From NCBI RefSeq assembly GCF_947500265.1, contig NZ_CANMRN010000005.1, positions 1 to 64,000 of the forward strand: DNA of 64,000 nucleotides. The letters are read 5' to 3'. A model generated the notes under the pieces. The model did not search any database and was not told where the DNA came from. It saw only the letters and a list, made by a program, of their open reading frames with translations. Positions within the stretch are counted from its first letter, which is position 1. The number at the start of each line of letters is the position of its first letter. This stretch comes from an uncultured Psychrobacter sp. (GTDB lineage Bacteria > Pseudomonadota > Gammaproteobacteria > Pseudomonadales > Moraxellaceae). Positions 46,485 through 56,559 of the stretch are shown here, in pieces. A program made the position numbers and the translations under genes.

Positions 46485-48728
46485 TTATATCCCTTGATTT
46501 TCGATAAAGCCTTTGGCTTCAAATCTGGCAATATGTTGTAAAAAAGCGGCTTTGGCTTGAGCAGGCTGATTGAACACCAACTGCTGGCGCGTATCCTTGT
46601 CACCTATTGTTTGTTCAATGGTAATCTTCTTATGGGCAATGGTGATGTAAACATAAGCAATAGCGGTCTCTTGTGCGGTTAACGCTTGTGTCTTATCACT
46701 TGTAGTCGCGTTTGACTGGGCAACTGGTTGAGCTAAGGCCGTTAAATCAAGTGTTGGTGCAGAAGATAATGTCATTAACGAGTTATAGCCTGCTACTTGT
46801 ACGCTTTCTTTTTTATTCCTAGGCTGATTAAAGTGCTTACTCGGTACGCGTTTACTCAAGACACGAGTGTCATGCCAGCTATCATTGCCGGTGTTATTTG
46901 GGTCGTATTGATTATATCTAAGTCGTAGCGCAATAAGATGCGCGCACACGCCTTGTGTGAGTCGGTGCTGCAAGTACTGCGGACAGCTACATTCCGCCTT
47001 AGTGACTAGCCCTTCATCGCCTAATTGCAGCTGGCTGTGATAGGTTCGTCTGTCTTCTTCGACATGAATATCTGCACGAATGGTAATACCTTTGACGGCA
47101 ACAGTCTCAACAGAGAATTTCTGCACGGCATCCGTACGGCCAATCAAATCAAAGGCATGTTTTTCTGCTTCATTGTGGTAAGCAAACTGCGCCATATCAA
47201 GTGGCACTTGGGTCAAAGGTCTGTAGTGATACAGCTGCCTCGCCATCTCATAGCGAATTAAGCCTTGCTGAGTACCTGACAGTAACCACTGTCGCACTTG
47301 TGCTTGCGTGATAGGTGCTGACTGTAATTCTGACTCTTGCGTTGATAGCTGCTGGGTCAATGATTCTACCGTACTTGGGCAGTGAGTAAGGATATCAACT
47401 ACCTTTACTAACCCACTATCAGTACTTTCTGCTACTTGTTCACTTGCTTGCTTGCTGTCTGCGCTGAGTGTGTTCTGTTGTGGGCGCCTGGGTAACAGTA
47501 AGTCAAAGTTTAATGACTGTGACCAATTAGCTTGGCTAAAGCCTGTCATAGCAAAGGTAAAATGAAAGCCTTTGCCTTTTAGTGTCCAATAGCTTGGCAT
47601 GCCTTGACCCAGTAGCGATACCGAAACGCTGTCAGTATGCGGCAACAGACGTTTTAATAGGCTGAGACGACGGCGACCCCATAAGCGAATGAGCTTTGCT
47701 TGTTGACCTTGATAGGGTTTTTGCTGTTGGCTAACTTGGCTGGTGACAGTAATATCAAAAGGCTCTAATATAATCACCGGCAGCTGCTGGGGTCTAAGCT
47801 CAATCAACAGTCCGCGACGCTTGCCTTTGATGTCAGCATGCATACGCAGCTCAAACAGCACGTTATAGAGCGCAATAGGATCAAGGTGAATGGTGTCTTG
47901 TGGCAATTGATGTGCAGATTGCACTTGTAGCAGCGCTCTGATCCAGCTTTTGGGTACATTGATGCGTTTTTCTATGATTTGTTTTTTTACGGTGGGTGCG
48001 GTGAATGCACTATCAGTACCTGTACTGTTTGCCTCGTCATTATCAGCCTCTGGCATGGTTTCGAGTAACTGTAAGCCGACCGCTTCATGACCAATGTCTA
48101 ACATTGTTTGCTGATGATCGCGTATTTTTTCAATACCGTTAAACAAGGCCGCACTGTAATCAATACTTGTGGTACCAAGGGTAGGCTTGGTGCTTTGCTC
48201 AAAAATCTCATTGGTCAATGTCAATTGAGCATAGCAACCTTCATCACGGCTAAATACCTCAAAGCTAACACCTTGCTCATGCACCTGAATAATCGGGTCC
48301 AAAATACAAAAGGCCAGTGGGTCATTATTAAACAACCACGTAAAGTAATCACGCTGCGCAGTAAATAGGTTCTTATTGCTGCTGGCACGGCGCATCTGCA
48401 TAAATACCGTATACGCTGAGCGGTCTTTTGGCACATAACGGTAATCGCTGCTGACCACATCAAATAAGGCTAGCAAACTGTCACGAAAGACAAGGGGAGA
48501 CTTGACCTTACCATGGAAGTTAACCTCCGAACGATTCAGCTGAGCAAATAGTGCCACATGCTGAGTATGTTCGGTCGTTTGCGCCTCCGACAGTGAGTCT
48601 GACGATTCGCTAACTTGACTGATTTGGCTAGGTGCAGCGTAGTCTAACTGCATCATCAGGCCATCAGTGTTTGCTACTACTTCTGACTCTGTTTCTGATG
48701 CTTGGTCTAATTGATTATCTATAGTCAT
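46485..48728 (-). CDS. Winged-helix/SWIM zinc-finger protein of the retron operon
   Basis: A protein of 747 residues. The SWIM zinc motif CxCx12CxH is at Cys580, Cys582, Cys595 and His597 (ECSCPQYL ... GVCAHLIAL). A probable winged-helix segment precedes it (about 440-500: VDILTHCPSTVESLTQQL, ITQAQVRQWLLSGTQQGLIRY). The N-terminal 400 residues are mixed alpha/beta of unknown fold. It overlaps the upstream giant gene by 4 nt (ATGA) and is followed 3 nt later by the reverse transcriptase. SWIM proteins with this layout (WHSWIM) are, as I recall, the effector-side partner in type XIII retrons. Its action is unknown. Confidence 0.85.
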   Translation of the reverse strand: MTIDNQLDQASETESEVVANTDGLMMQLDYAAPSQISQVSESSDSLSEAQTTEHTQHVALFAQLNRSEVNFHGKVKSPLVFRDSLLALFDVVSSDYRYVPKDRSAYTVFMQMRRASSNKNLFTAQRDYFTWLFNNDPLAFCILDPIIQVHEQGVSFEVFSRDEGCYAQLTLTNEIFEQSTKPTLGTTSIDYSAALFNGIEKIRDHQQTMLDIGHEAVGLQLLETMPEADNDEANSTGTDSAFTAPTVKKQIIEKRINVPKSWIRALLQVQSAHQLPQDTIHLDPIALYNVLFELRMHADIKGKRRGLLIELRPQQLPVIILEPFDITVTSQVSQQQKPYQGQQAKLIRLWGRRRLSLLKRLLPHTDSVSVSLLGQGMPSYWTLKGKGFHFTFAMTGFSQANWSQSLNFDLLLPRRPQQNTLSADSKQASEQVAESTDSGLVKVVDILTHCPSTVESLTQQLSTQESELQSAPITQAQVRQWLLSGTQQGLIRYEMARQLYHYRPLTQVPLDMAQFAYHNEAEKHAFDLIGRTDAVQKFSVETVAVKGITIRADIHVEEDRRTYHSQLQLGDEGLVTKAECSCPQYLQHRLTQGVCAHLIALRLRYNQYDPNNTGNDSWHDTRVLSKRVPSKHFNQPRNKKESVQVAGYNSLMTLSSAPTLDLTALAQPVAQSNATTSDKTQALTAQETAIAYVYITIAHKKITIEQTIGDKDTRQQLVFNQPAQAKAAFLQHIARFEAKGFIENQGI

Positions 48729-51700
48729 TGACTGTCTCCTTCACCCTGATTGCTTTTTTGACTGCTGTCCTGACTATTTTGTGCTGCGATGGTCGAGCTA
48801 GGTTGCGCCTCCATATTGACAGATGACAACGGACGCTTTTGCTGTGCTCGTATCATGGCACGTTGCCAGCGGCGTAGTACTTTATAAGCAAGCTTCTGAA
48901 TGTCTGAATTTTCATGTGCCATGAGCGTCGTCAGCCATTGTTCAATATTTGGATCATGTAGCTGTCCAAGCGCTTCGATGGCACGGATGCGAACCGTCAG
49001 CTCCATGTTGTCATTACTTGCACAATGATAAAGTGCGTCAGCGTCTTTTGCTTTGATCCACTGTAGTAGCTGCTGATTGATTGGTATCTCGGTAGACGAG
49101 CCCTTATGTTTTAGCGCATTTTTTACTACCGTTATTATGGATTTTTGGGTAGATGTACCGCTTTGTTCAATACGAGTTAGTAGCGTTGATAGTAAGGCTT
49201 GGTTGTCATAAGTGAGCGGCGATTGAACCGTAGTTGATACGCTGCTCAATGTTGGCACTATATTTGATAACACCTTATCGTCAGCGACTGGTCTGGCCAG
49301 TAGTCCTAACAGCGCTTGCTGCCACCAACCGCTAACAGTCGTAGAGAGCAGTGGAATAGAGGTGATGGTCAATGGTTGACGAGCATCATTGAGCCAATCA
49401 AGCATTGCCACGATCTGCTTAGTAGCCGTTTTGTCGACAGCACCTTTGACAGCTGTAATGGACACATGACGCATGATTAGCCAAACCAGTTGTCTGATGG
49501 TGCCACCCACTTGCTCAACCATATCAATCCACTGACTATTATTGATGGTCGTTGGACTGCGGTTGATGGTGTCAATAAGCGTATGCCATTGCTCGCTTGC
49601 AGTGTCAAAACGCTGCTGCAACGTCGTAACCATCTCTTTATCAAGATAGTTGGTCGGGTATTGGGTCAGATAGCACAGTCCAATATGCTGTGTCAGTGTG
49701 TTACTACTGGTAATCAACGCGGTAAGCTGCGATGTTGGCATGTCTTGCTTGGCCATAATGGCATTTTGCAGTGCCATCAAGATGTTGACTGGTAAGTGCG
49801 CGCCATGCTGGGTGATAAATGCTGCCAGCTCATCGATGCTGCTATTATCAATGATACGCTTTAGACTCAAATGCTCAGTCTCTTCTACAAAGTCATCATT
49901 ATGGCTTTGGATGGCTGCCCAATCATAAGGATAAATCTGCGTCGCAAGACTGCCCCAAGTTTTCTGTGCCGCCGTATAAGCCGCCATGAGCACAGCACGA
50001 TCTAGGTTGTTTTGCTTTAAGATATCTAAAATTAATGCTTTATTGGCATCGCTATCATTCATCTGCAGTAGCCATACCGCATGCCTTTGTGGACGGAAGA
50101 ATATGGCTTTATCGATATGAATGCGTATATAGCTGCGGATTTGTTCCCAAGCAGGCGTTGTATTCAGCCAGCGCAGTCCATTTAACCAATGGACAATGGC
50201 GGGATTGATGAAATGGATTGCGGGGTCTGACAAGTGCGATTTTAATAGCTCAAAAATATGCGGACTATGCTCAAAGTCACCACCTTGTGCAAGGCGACCT
50301 AAGGCTTCACTGGCCACGTCTTGTAAGTAGTGCTCGTCGTCCTCGGCCAGTTTGATTAACTTATCATAGGCTTTGTATAAGGTATGAACCTGTAAGTTTT
50401 TATCAGCGTTGTCCGCAGGCGAGCTAGCATTAGGCGATTCAGCATTTTGATTTTGGTTTTGATGGTCACTGCTGCCTAGTAGCTCGCCAATGGCTAACAC
50501 ACTGCAGCTGCGGAACTCAGCATCAGGGTTATAATCGATAGTGGCCATCAAGATATTGACCCCATCAGCATGACCGCATTTAGCGAGTCCTTCAGCCGCG
50601 GCAAATTGTACATCGGCGTCTTTATTGCGTAGAGCGTTTTGTAATGAAGCAATGCTGCCTTGCCGCCTTTTGGCTCGATATGCCAGTGCCTCGACCAATT
50701 TAAAAGTATGCTTAGCTGGCATTTGCTCGTAAGCGAGTGCTAAAGCGGTATCAATGCGTGAGGATAGATCGCTGTCGTCCGATTTCACCCATGCAAGTGA
50801 CGGCAATAGCTGTGCGGCATGCGCATAATCACTATGACTCATAAGCGTAGTAAACAGTGACAACAAGACTTGCGAGTCTCTAGGGTGCTGACGTTGTAAC
50901 CAGCGAGTGTCTTCACGCTCGTCCAAATAATCATCGATGTTTTGATCGTAACCACTGATTTTTACTAAGGTATCAAATAAATATTTACGCTCTTCTTTAT
51001 TTTTTTGCGGCGTGTGCTCAAACAGATTCTCTAAACGCTGTAGTAATGGCGCAGCCAGATGCGTGTTACGTAGGTCAGCGATATCTGAGTAGATAACTTG
51101 TTTGGGTTTGTTGATATGTGGATCATCAAGTAAGGCTAATAATCGTAAGTGCGCCTCATTGGCGACCTGTTCAGCAGTAGCAATATCAAAGCTACTCTCT
51201 AAACCATTCTTTAAACGACCATCTAAAGTGTTCTTATTAATGAATTGGTACGACATAAGTGCATCGACAAGCAACTGCCAGCTACGGTATTTCTCATTAT
51301 TGGCCTGAGCGTCTTCAGCAAAATCAAATAAGCTATCAAATAGCGTGCTGTCCGCAAAGAGTACGTCATAAAACTCAACCAGTTGACTAAGTGCTTGATA
51401 TTTTGCATTCCAATCATCACTCTTCACAGCGTGCAGCAAAAACGTCAGTTTGTCTTGACGCTGCGATGACGGCGATTGACTGTTTGCAAAGGGCGTGACA
51501 ATGACTTGTTTCCATTCAGCAACGATCTGAGGCAATAACGACTGACAATAAGACTGTAGCCCAAGTAAGCTAGCAGGCAGATGGCCTAGTCGGCCTTTTA
51601 ACAGCTGATAGGTCTCTTCTGCTAAGGTGTGATTATTGGTTTTTAATAAATCAATGAGTTGTTGATCAGCGCTACTGCTGACAGTCGCTGTATCCGATGG

Positions 51701-54700
51701 TTTGCTCTGCTGCTGTACAGCATCGTTCTTTACGGTATCTAACAATAAATCCAAGCCGCGTTTGACCATATCACGGTAGGGCGTGCTCATGGCATAGTCA
51801 GCCAGCTTTTTGGCAGGCATGTTTAGCTTATACAAGCATGCCCAAGCTAACTCACGAGTGTCAAAACTACTGTGGTTGAGTAGTGGCAACAACACGCGAC
51901 TGGTACTATCTCGCCAGCCCTCATCGTTATTAGTGTTGTTATTGGTGTTAAGCTGCGATGATTGAGCAGCAAGCCACATTAGCCCTCGAATGGCTTGGTC
52001 TGTGGTGCTGCTATTAGCATAATAATCATCGCCTGCGCGTATGACGCCAATCCAAGCACCAAAGGCAAGAGACTGGTATGGATAATGCACCTCAGAACTG
52101 TCTTGTTTATCAGTAGAAGAGCTATCGCCTGCCATATTAACGGTGGCCGTAACTGGGTGAGCACTTAACAAGGCTTGCAAACTGCGTTGCCATTTTTGTA
52201 ATGTCTCAAAAACATCGTCCTCATCGTCATAATAGTCATGAGCGAGTAATTCAGATAAATTACAAATGACACTAATGGCTTGCGCGCGTACCAATGGCTG
52301 CTGATGGCGACTGAGGTTGGCGAGCTGTTGTAAGTTTTCGGTACTCACCGTCGTTAGAATACTTGCTCGGATAGAGGATGTATTATGCGACTGTCCTTTA
52401 ACACCACCTTTATCTGCCGTGTTTGGCATGGCATCTATCGTCATCGTAATGACTTCAGAGTGAGCAGATAAAATACTGCCTAATTGACGTGACAAGTAAT
52501 CACTCAAATACTGCCATGCTGACGATAGTGCTGACTGGTTATTAGGGTGTTGTACGTCATTCGGGTAACGAGCGAGTATGTTGGCGTAGACTACTGCCGT
52601 GTCATTATCGGCAAAGCTTAGGGCTTCTATCAGTCGGTTGGGTCGACCAGTGCTAGTAGCGGTCTTTTCAGGAGTTGGCCTGTTATCTTGCAAGCCACCT
52701 TGTAAGTGATTTTGTAAATCATTAAATATCAATAACAGTCTGGCTGCTACGGCATAGGACTCTGACTCAAACAAAGGCTGTAATTGCCGTGCATGTGTAA
52801 TACCTAAACCGTGCTGCGCTTGTAGCCAATGCGTAGGCGTCATCGGTGCAACAAGCGTACTAAGATTGTCTGTATTGTCTCTCATGTTATGAGTAAGGAA
52901 GTACTGCCCGCGAGCATCACCCAAAATAGCCAAACACAAACTGGCTGATTGACTGATAATGTCGCGCTCATCTTTTTGCCATTTCACCAGTAGATCAATG
53001 TCCTCGAAAGAAACTATCTGCGTAATCTTTGGTGCAAGAGGTTTAAAATCAGCATCAGAGTGGTGTAGATATTTAGCATACCAACCTAACGCATCATGCT
53101 TTGATGGGTATGCCAGTTTAGACAAACCAAACAGTGCTTGGCTTACATGATTGTGCCACTGGGTATAGCTGTCACTTTTCTTGCCTTGAGAGGGCATAGG
53201 CAGTTCTAGATAGTGTTTAAAGACTTGATACGCTTGTTCATCACTCCGCTGTGCCTGTTCTTCGTCAGCATATAGGCGTGATTGACTGGCCAGTAGTTGC
53301 GCGACTGTTAGCTGAATATCAGGATAAGGGCTGTTGAGGGCTGCGGTAATCAATGCTTCGTGATGATTCGGTTGATCATCGGCGCTACTATCATCTAGGC
53401 TACTGTGATCCGCTAAAATAGTAGGCTGTAAGTCTGTCAGCGCCAAAGCAACAATTAATGCTTGTTTACGCAGCTCAATACTGTCATCAGCGAACATGGC
53501 CACGAGAGCTGGCATCAACTGTGTCAGCTGAGTCGTATTCGCTCTGGCTTGCACAGTCGTAAGGGCCAGTTGCTTGGTATCAGCATAAGGGCTGGCAAGC
53601 GCGCTCAACATGACGTCAGCAAACCCTAAGTGTTTGCTCTGTTTCAATGCGATGTCAAAGGCTTGCTTACGGATGGCGGCAAACGTATCCGCAAAGAACA
53701 GGGTCAGGACAGCTTGATTGGTCTTTTGGTGATTCGTTTCTTCAGTGTTATTGGCTTTATTTGTTTTATGCTTCGAGTTCATCGCTAGCAACAGTTGTTG
53801 CCATTCTTCTATAGCCACTTGATGCACGTCTTCAAAGAGGCTTTGCTGCAATAGCTCAATGATGTCAACGATGGCACTTTCAGATGACTGCTTAAATTGG
53901 CGGTTTAATAGAACTTTAACCACTTCTAACCGAATACTGGTAAAAGGGTTGTTCAATGCCTGTAGCAGTATGTCTGTCATCTCTGACGACATCTGAGCAC
54001 TTTTACCACTGCTATCACCACTATTACCACTATTTGAGCTATCTGCTGCAACATGCTTTAAAAACAGTGCTAAAGACTGCTCATGAATATCTTGATGTTT
54101 AGAAGAAAAACCCGTCGCTGCCCAAGATAATGCATTGTCTGCCAACTTACCATAGGCTTGCATAGCCACTTGGCGCACGCCAGCGTCCTTATCGTCTAGT
54201 AATGTTGGTAGGACTGCTTTGGCATCTTCTATATTTAAATGACCAAGCGCGGTGGCGACACCAGCACGGATGATGGCACTGTCTTCATGGCTCATCAGAC
54301 TAATCAGGGTGCCAAACGCACGTTTGTCTTGTAGGCAAGCCAGCGCATAAGCCGCTCGGAAACTGATATCTTCATGACTATTGCTTAAACTTTGTAATAA
54401 AGGCTCTAATGTGTCATTGCTTAGCTTTATAGATTCAGTAGCAGGCTTCTTGGATTTGGCCGTTTTAGCCTTACTCTTAGACTTAGATGCTTGGGTATTA
54501 TCTGCTTGCGAGATAAAATCTTGCGTAGATAAGGTTAAACGGATCGCCTCATCGGATTCTGATTGTTTAACATTCTTATCATTTGCCGCTGTGCTGCTAG
54601 CATTATCTAGTAGCGTGCCGCGCAGTAAGCGAAAGTCATCAAAATCAGTCAGGGTACGCAATGTTTGCGTGTCACCTTGCTGTTTCAACGCCTCTATCAA

Positions 54701-56491
54701 CTTAGGCTGAGACAGCAATGAGACATAAAACGCCGTTTGCCTAATCTCTGTATTACGATGATTCTGTAGCAGCATCAGCTGACGCGAGACTTCAAGGTGG
54801 TTTAGCATACCGCGCTGATACAGACGAATAAGCCCTGATTGGACAATGTCTGGCTGATTGCAGTCTAATGCCATCAAATCTGCTTGCGGACTGTTCTCTG
54901 GCAATAAGGTCTCAAGCGAGGCCAATGCTTGCTTGCGAATATTCGCAAAACTGTGTGACAACGCTTCTCTTAAAATAGGTAAGATGCGGCGCTGGCTGGT
55001 GGCATCCTTCATCGCGACTTTTAGGTAACCTTGTAACGCAGAAGCTACCACTTCTTCGTAGTAACGGTTTTTAAAGGCTTCTTCTAGATAATGCAGCGGG
55101 CGTTTTGCCGTACTTGCGCGGTCGGCCAAGGCATGAAAAGCAGCAAGACGTACTTTTGCACTGTGAGCCGAGCTTAGTTGCTGCTCTAAAACCTGTGCAG
55201 TTTTATCAAGATTAGTAGTAGCAAACCACTGTACCAATTGCAATGCTTGGTTGGCCGTGAGCGTGTCGCTATCAGCAAGTAATTTTTTAACCAGCTCTAA
55301 TGTTTGGTTATCTGCTTGCGCCTGTAGCAGCGCCAATCCTTCTTTAAATGACACATCATTATTGTTCGACGTATCTGTCAGTAATTGGCCGATTCTTTGA
55401 TAGCCGTCTTTGATGATATAAGTGACTGGCAGCAGCTTGCTATTTTTTGCCGTACTGTTTTGTGAGGTGCTACTCTGTGACGTACTTTGAGTATGGTCAA
55501 TAGGTATGAAACGGAGGCTCTGATCAGCACTGACTACGATGAGCGTTGGTTGTTCAGCATAAGAAGATAAGACGATCTGTCGAGCTTTGGTTAGATCCTC
55601 TTTACAGCTGTTTGGCTGACCTTTATCAAATGCCCACGATTTAACACTCTTGTCATCGGCGGCAGTGAACAACCGTGTGTCTGAGATACAAAGCGCCGTG
55701 ATCATTTCACTGTGTTGGCTAGACTTGGCTCTATCAACAGGATGCAGATCGCCTTGGACATGGGTACGGTACAAGCACTTATCTACGCCTGCTGAGAAGA
55801 AGTACTGACCGACTGGCTCAAAACAAATCGCGTTTGCTTTACCTTGGTGGAGCTGTTTGCGGCTACTTAGAGTGAGCTGAGCTTTATCTGATACCCATTG
55901 GTAGCTACTAACATCTCCCGTTTTATCTGCCACGACTAACCACGAGCCATCACTTGAGGTTGCTAGCGCTGTTAATGCGGATTCTTTACTTGATGTTGCT
56001 ATAGAAGACGAATAAGGCTCAATAATGACAGTATTGCTGGCTTGACTGTCCTGATAAGGCCATACCACGATGTGTTTCGGATATAAGATAGCCAATGCAT
56101 CTTGTAGTGGTGCCATGGCTACAGCACGGCCTATAGCACTGTTGTTATCGTCAGGTGCATCGAGTAAGGATTGAGCACTGGTCTTCTTAACTTTCTTGGC
56201 TTGCCAATCCGTTTGATAAAGATGACCATCATCACCAATCATAATAATAGCGCTGTCATCTATTTTGGTGATGGCTTGCATCGCACAAGGCAGCGCTGTT
56301 GTCGATAAGCTAAATTGCTCACCTTGTTGATCAAGGACGTATAAGACCGTGGCAGCTGCTTGCTGCTGGCGAGTAATAAAAAGACTGCGCCCATCTTGCT
56401 TGGTTGTCTTTTGAGTTGCCGCTTGAGTACTGTTGGCCTTACTGACTAAGCCAATAATTTGACCCCAATAGGGGAGTGTTATTGTTTTCAT
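48725..56491 (-). CDS. Giant WD40 plus HEAT/ARM-repeat protein of the retron operon
   Basis: A protein of 2588 residues, the largest here. Residues 1-335 form a WD40-type beta propeller (LATSSDGSWLVVADKTGDVSSYQW, AICFEPVGQYFFSAGVDKCLYRT, ALCISDTRLFTAADDKSVKSWAFD). From about 375 to 2550 runs a very long alpha-solenoid of HEAT/PBS-lyase-like repeats, e.g. AFGTLISLMSHEDSAIIRAGVATALGHL. Ser/Asn/Gln-rich loops interrupt the repeats. No enzyme motif is visible, so it is probably a scaffold or sensor. It starts 68 bp after the ARM/BRCT gene and overlaps the SWIM gene. No frameshift breaks the 7.8-kb frame, so it is under selection. Confidence 0.85.
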   Translation of the reverse strand: MKTITLPYWGQIIGLVSKANSTQAATQKTTKQDGRSLFITRQQQAAATVLYVLDQQGEQFSLSTTALPCAMQAITKIDDSAIIMIGDDGHLYQTDWQAKKVKKTSAQSLLDAPDDNNSAIGRAVAMAPLQDALAILYPKHIVVWPYQDSQASNTVIIEPYSSSIATSSKESALTALATSSDGSWLVVADKTGDVSSYQWVSDKAQLTLSSRKQLHQGKANAICFEPVGQYFFSAGVDKCLYRTHVQGDLHPVDRAKSSQHSEMITALCISDTRLFTAADDKSVKSWAFDKGQPNSCKEDLTKARQIVLSSYAEQPTLIVVSADQSLRFIPIDHTQSTSQSSTSQNSTAKNSKLLPVTYIIKDGYQRIGQLLTDTSNNNDVSFKEGLALLQAQADNQTLELVKKLLADSDTLTANQALQLVQWFATTNLDKTAQVLEQQLSSAHSAKVRLAAFHALADRASTAKRPLHYLEEAFKNRYYEEVVASALQGYLKVAMKDATSQRRILPILREALSHSFANIRKQALASLETLLPENSPQADLMALDCNQPDIVQSGLIRLYQRGMLNHLEVSRQLMLLQNHRNTEIRQTAFYVSLLSQPKLIEALKQQGDTQTLRTLTDFDDFRLLRGTLLDNASSTAANDKNVKQSESDEAIRLTLSTQDFISQADNTQASKSKSKAKTAKSKKPATESIKLSNDTLEPLLQSLSNSHEDISFRAAYALACLQDKRAFGTLISLMSHEDSAIIRAGVATALGHLNIEDAKAVLPTLLDDKDAGVRQVAMQAYGKLADNALSWAATGFSSKHQDIHEQSLALFLKHVAADSSNSGNSGDSSGKSAQMSSEMTDILLQALNNPFTSIRLEVVKVLLNRQFKQSSESAIVDIIELLQQSLFEDVHQVAIEEWQQLLLAMNSKHKTNKANNTEETNHQKTNQAVLTLFFADTFAAIRKQAFDIALKQSKHLGFADVMLSALASPYADTKQLALTTVQARANTTQLTQLMPALVAMFADDSIELRKQALIVALALTDLQPTILADHSSLDDSSADDQPNHHEALITAALNSPYPDIQLTVAQLLASQSRLYADEEQAQRSDEQAYQVFKHYLELPMPSQGKKSDSYTQWHNHVSQALFGLSKLAYPSKHDALGWYAKYLHHSDADFKPLAPKITQIVSFEDIDLLVKWQKDERDIISQSASLCLAILGDARGQYFLTHNMRDNTDNLSTLVAPMTPTHWLQAQHGLGITHARQLQPLFESESYAVAARLLLIFNDLQNHLQGGLQDNRPTPEKTATSTGRPNRLIEALSFADNDTAVVYANILARYPNDVQHPNNQSALSSAWQYLSDYLSRQLGSILSAHSEVITMTIDAMPNTADKGGVKGQSHNTSSIRASILTTVSTENLQQLANLSRHQQPLVRAQAISVICNLSELLAHDYYDDEDDVFETLQKWQRSLQALLSAHPVTATVNMAGDSSSTDKQDSSEVHYPYQSLAFGAWIGVIRAGDDYYANSSTTDQAIRGLMWLAAQSSQLNTNNNTNNDEGWRDSTSRVLLPLLNHSSFDTRELAWACLYKLNMPAKKLADYAMSTPYRDMVKRGLDLLLDTVKNDAVQQQSKPSDTATVSSSADQQLIDLLKTNNHTLAEETYQLLKGRLGHLPASLLGLQSYCQSLLPQIVAEWKQVIVTPFANSQSPSSQRQDKLTFLLHAVKSDDWNAKYQALSQLVEFYDVLFADSTLFDSLFDFAEDAQANNEKYRSWQLLVDALMSYQFINKNTLDGRLKNGLESSFDIATAEQVANEAHLRLLALLDDPHINKPKQVIYSDIADLRNTHLAAPLLQRLENLFEHTPQKNKEERKYLFDTLVKISGYDQNIDDYLDEREDTRWLQRQHPRDSQVLLSLFTTLMSHSDYAHAAQLLPSLAWVKSDDSDLSSRIDTALALAYEQMPAKHTFKLVEALAYRAKRRQGSIASLQNALRNKDADVQFAAAEGLAKCGHADGVNILMATIDYNPDAEFRSCSVLAIGELLGSSDHQNQNQNAESPNASSPADNADKNLQVHTLYKAYDKLIKLAEDDEHYLQDVASEALGRLAQGGDFEHSPHIFELLKSHLSDPAIHFINPAIVHWLNGLRWLNTTPAWEQIRSYIRIHIDKAIFFRPQRHAVWLLQMNDSDANKALILDILKQNNLDRAVLMAAYTAAQKTWGSLATQIYPYDWAAIQSHNDDFVEETEHLSLKRIIDNSSIDELAAFITQHGAHLPVNILMALQNAIMAKQDMPTSQLTALITSSNTLTQHIGLCYLTQYPTNYLDKEMVTTLQQRFDTASEQWHTLIDTINRSPTTINNSQWIDMVEQVGGTIRQLVWLIMRHVSITAVKGAVDKTATKQIVAMLDWLNDARQPLTITSIPLLSTTVSGWWQQALLGLLARPVADDKVLSNIVPTLSSVSTTVQSPLTYDNQALLSTLLTRIEQSGTSTQKSIITVVKNALKHKGSSTEIPINQQLLQWIKAKDADALYHCASNDNMELTVRIRAIEALGQLHDPNIEQWLTTLMAHENSDIQKLAYKVLRRWQRAMIRAQQKRPLSSVNMEAQPSSTIAAQNSQDSSQKSNQGEGDSQ

Positions 56492-56559
56492 GGTGTTATC
56501 TCAGTTGAGGTGACGTCATATTTTTTAAAGTATATATTTATCTATGTCGGCCAAAGCCG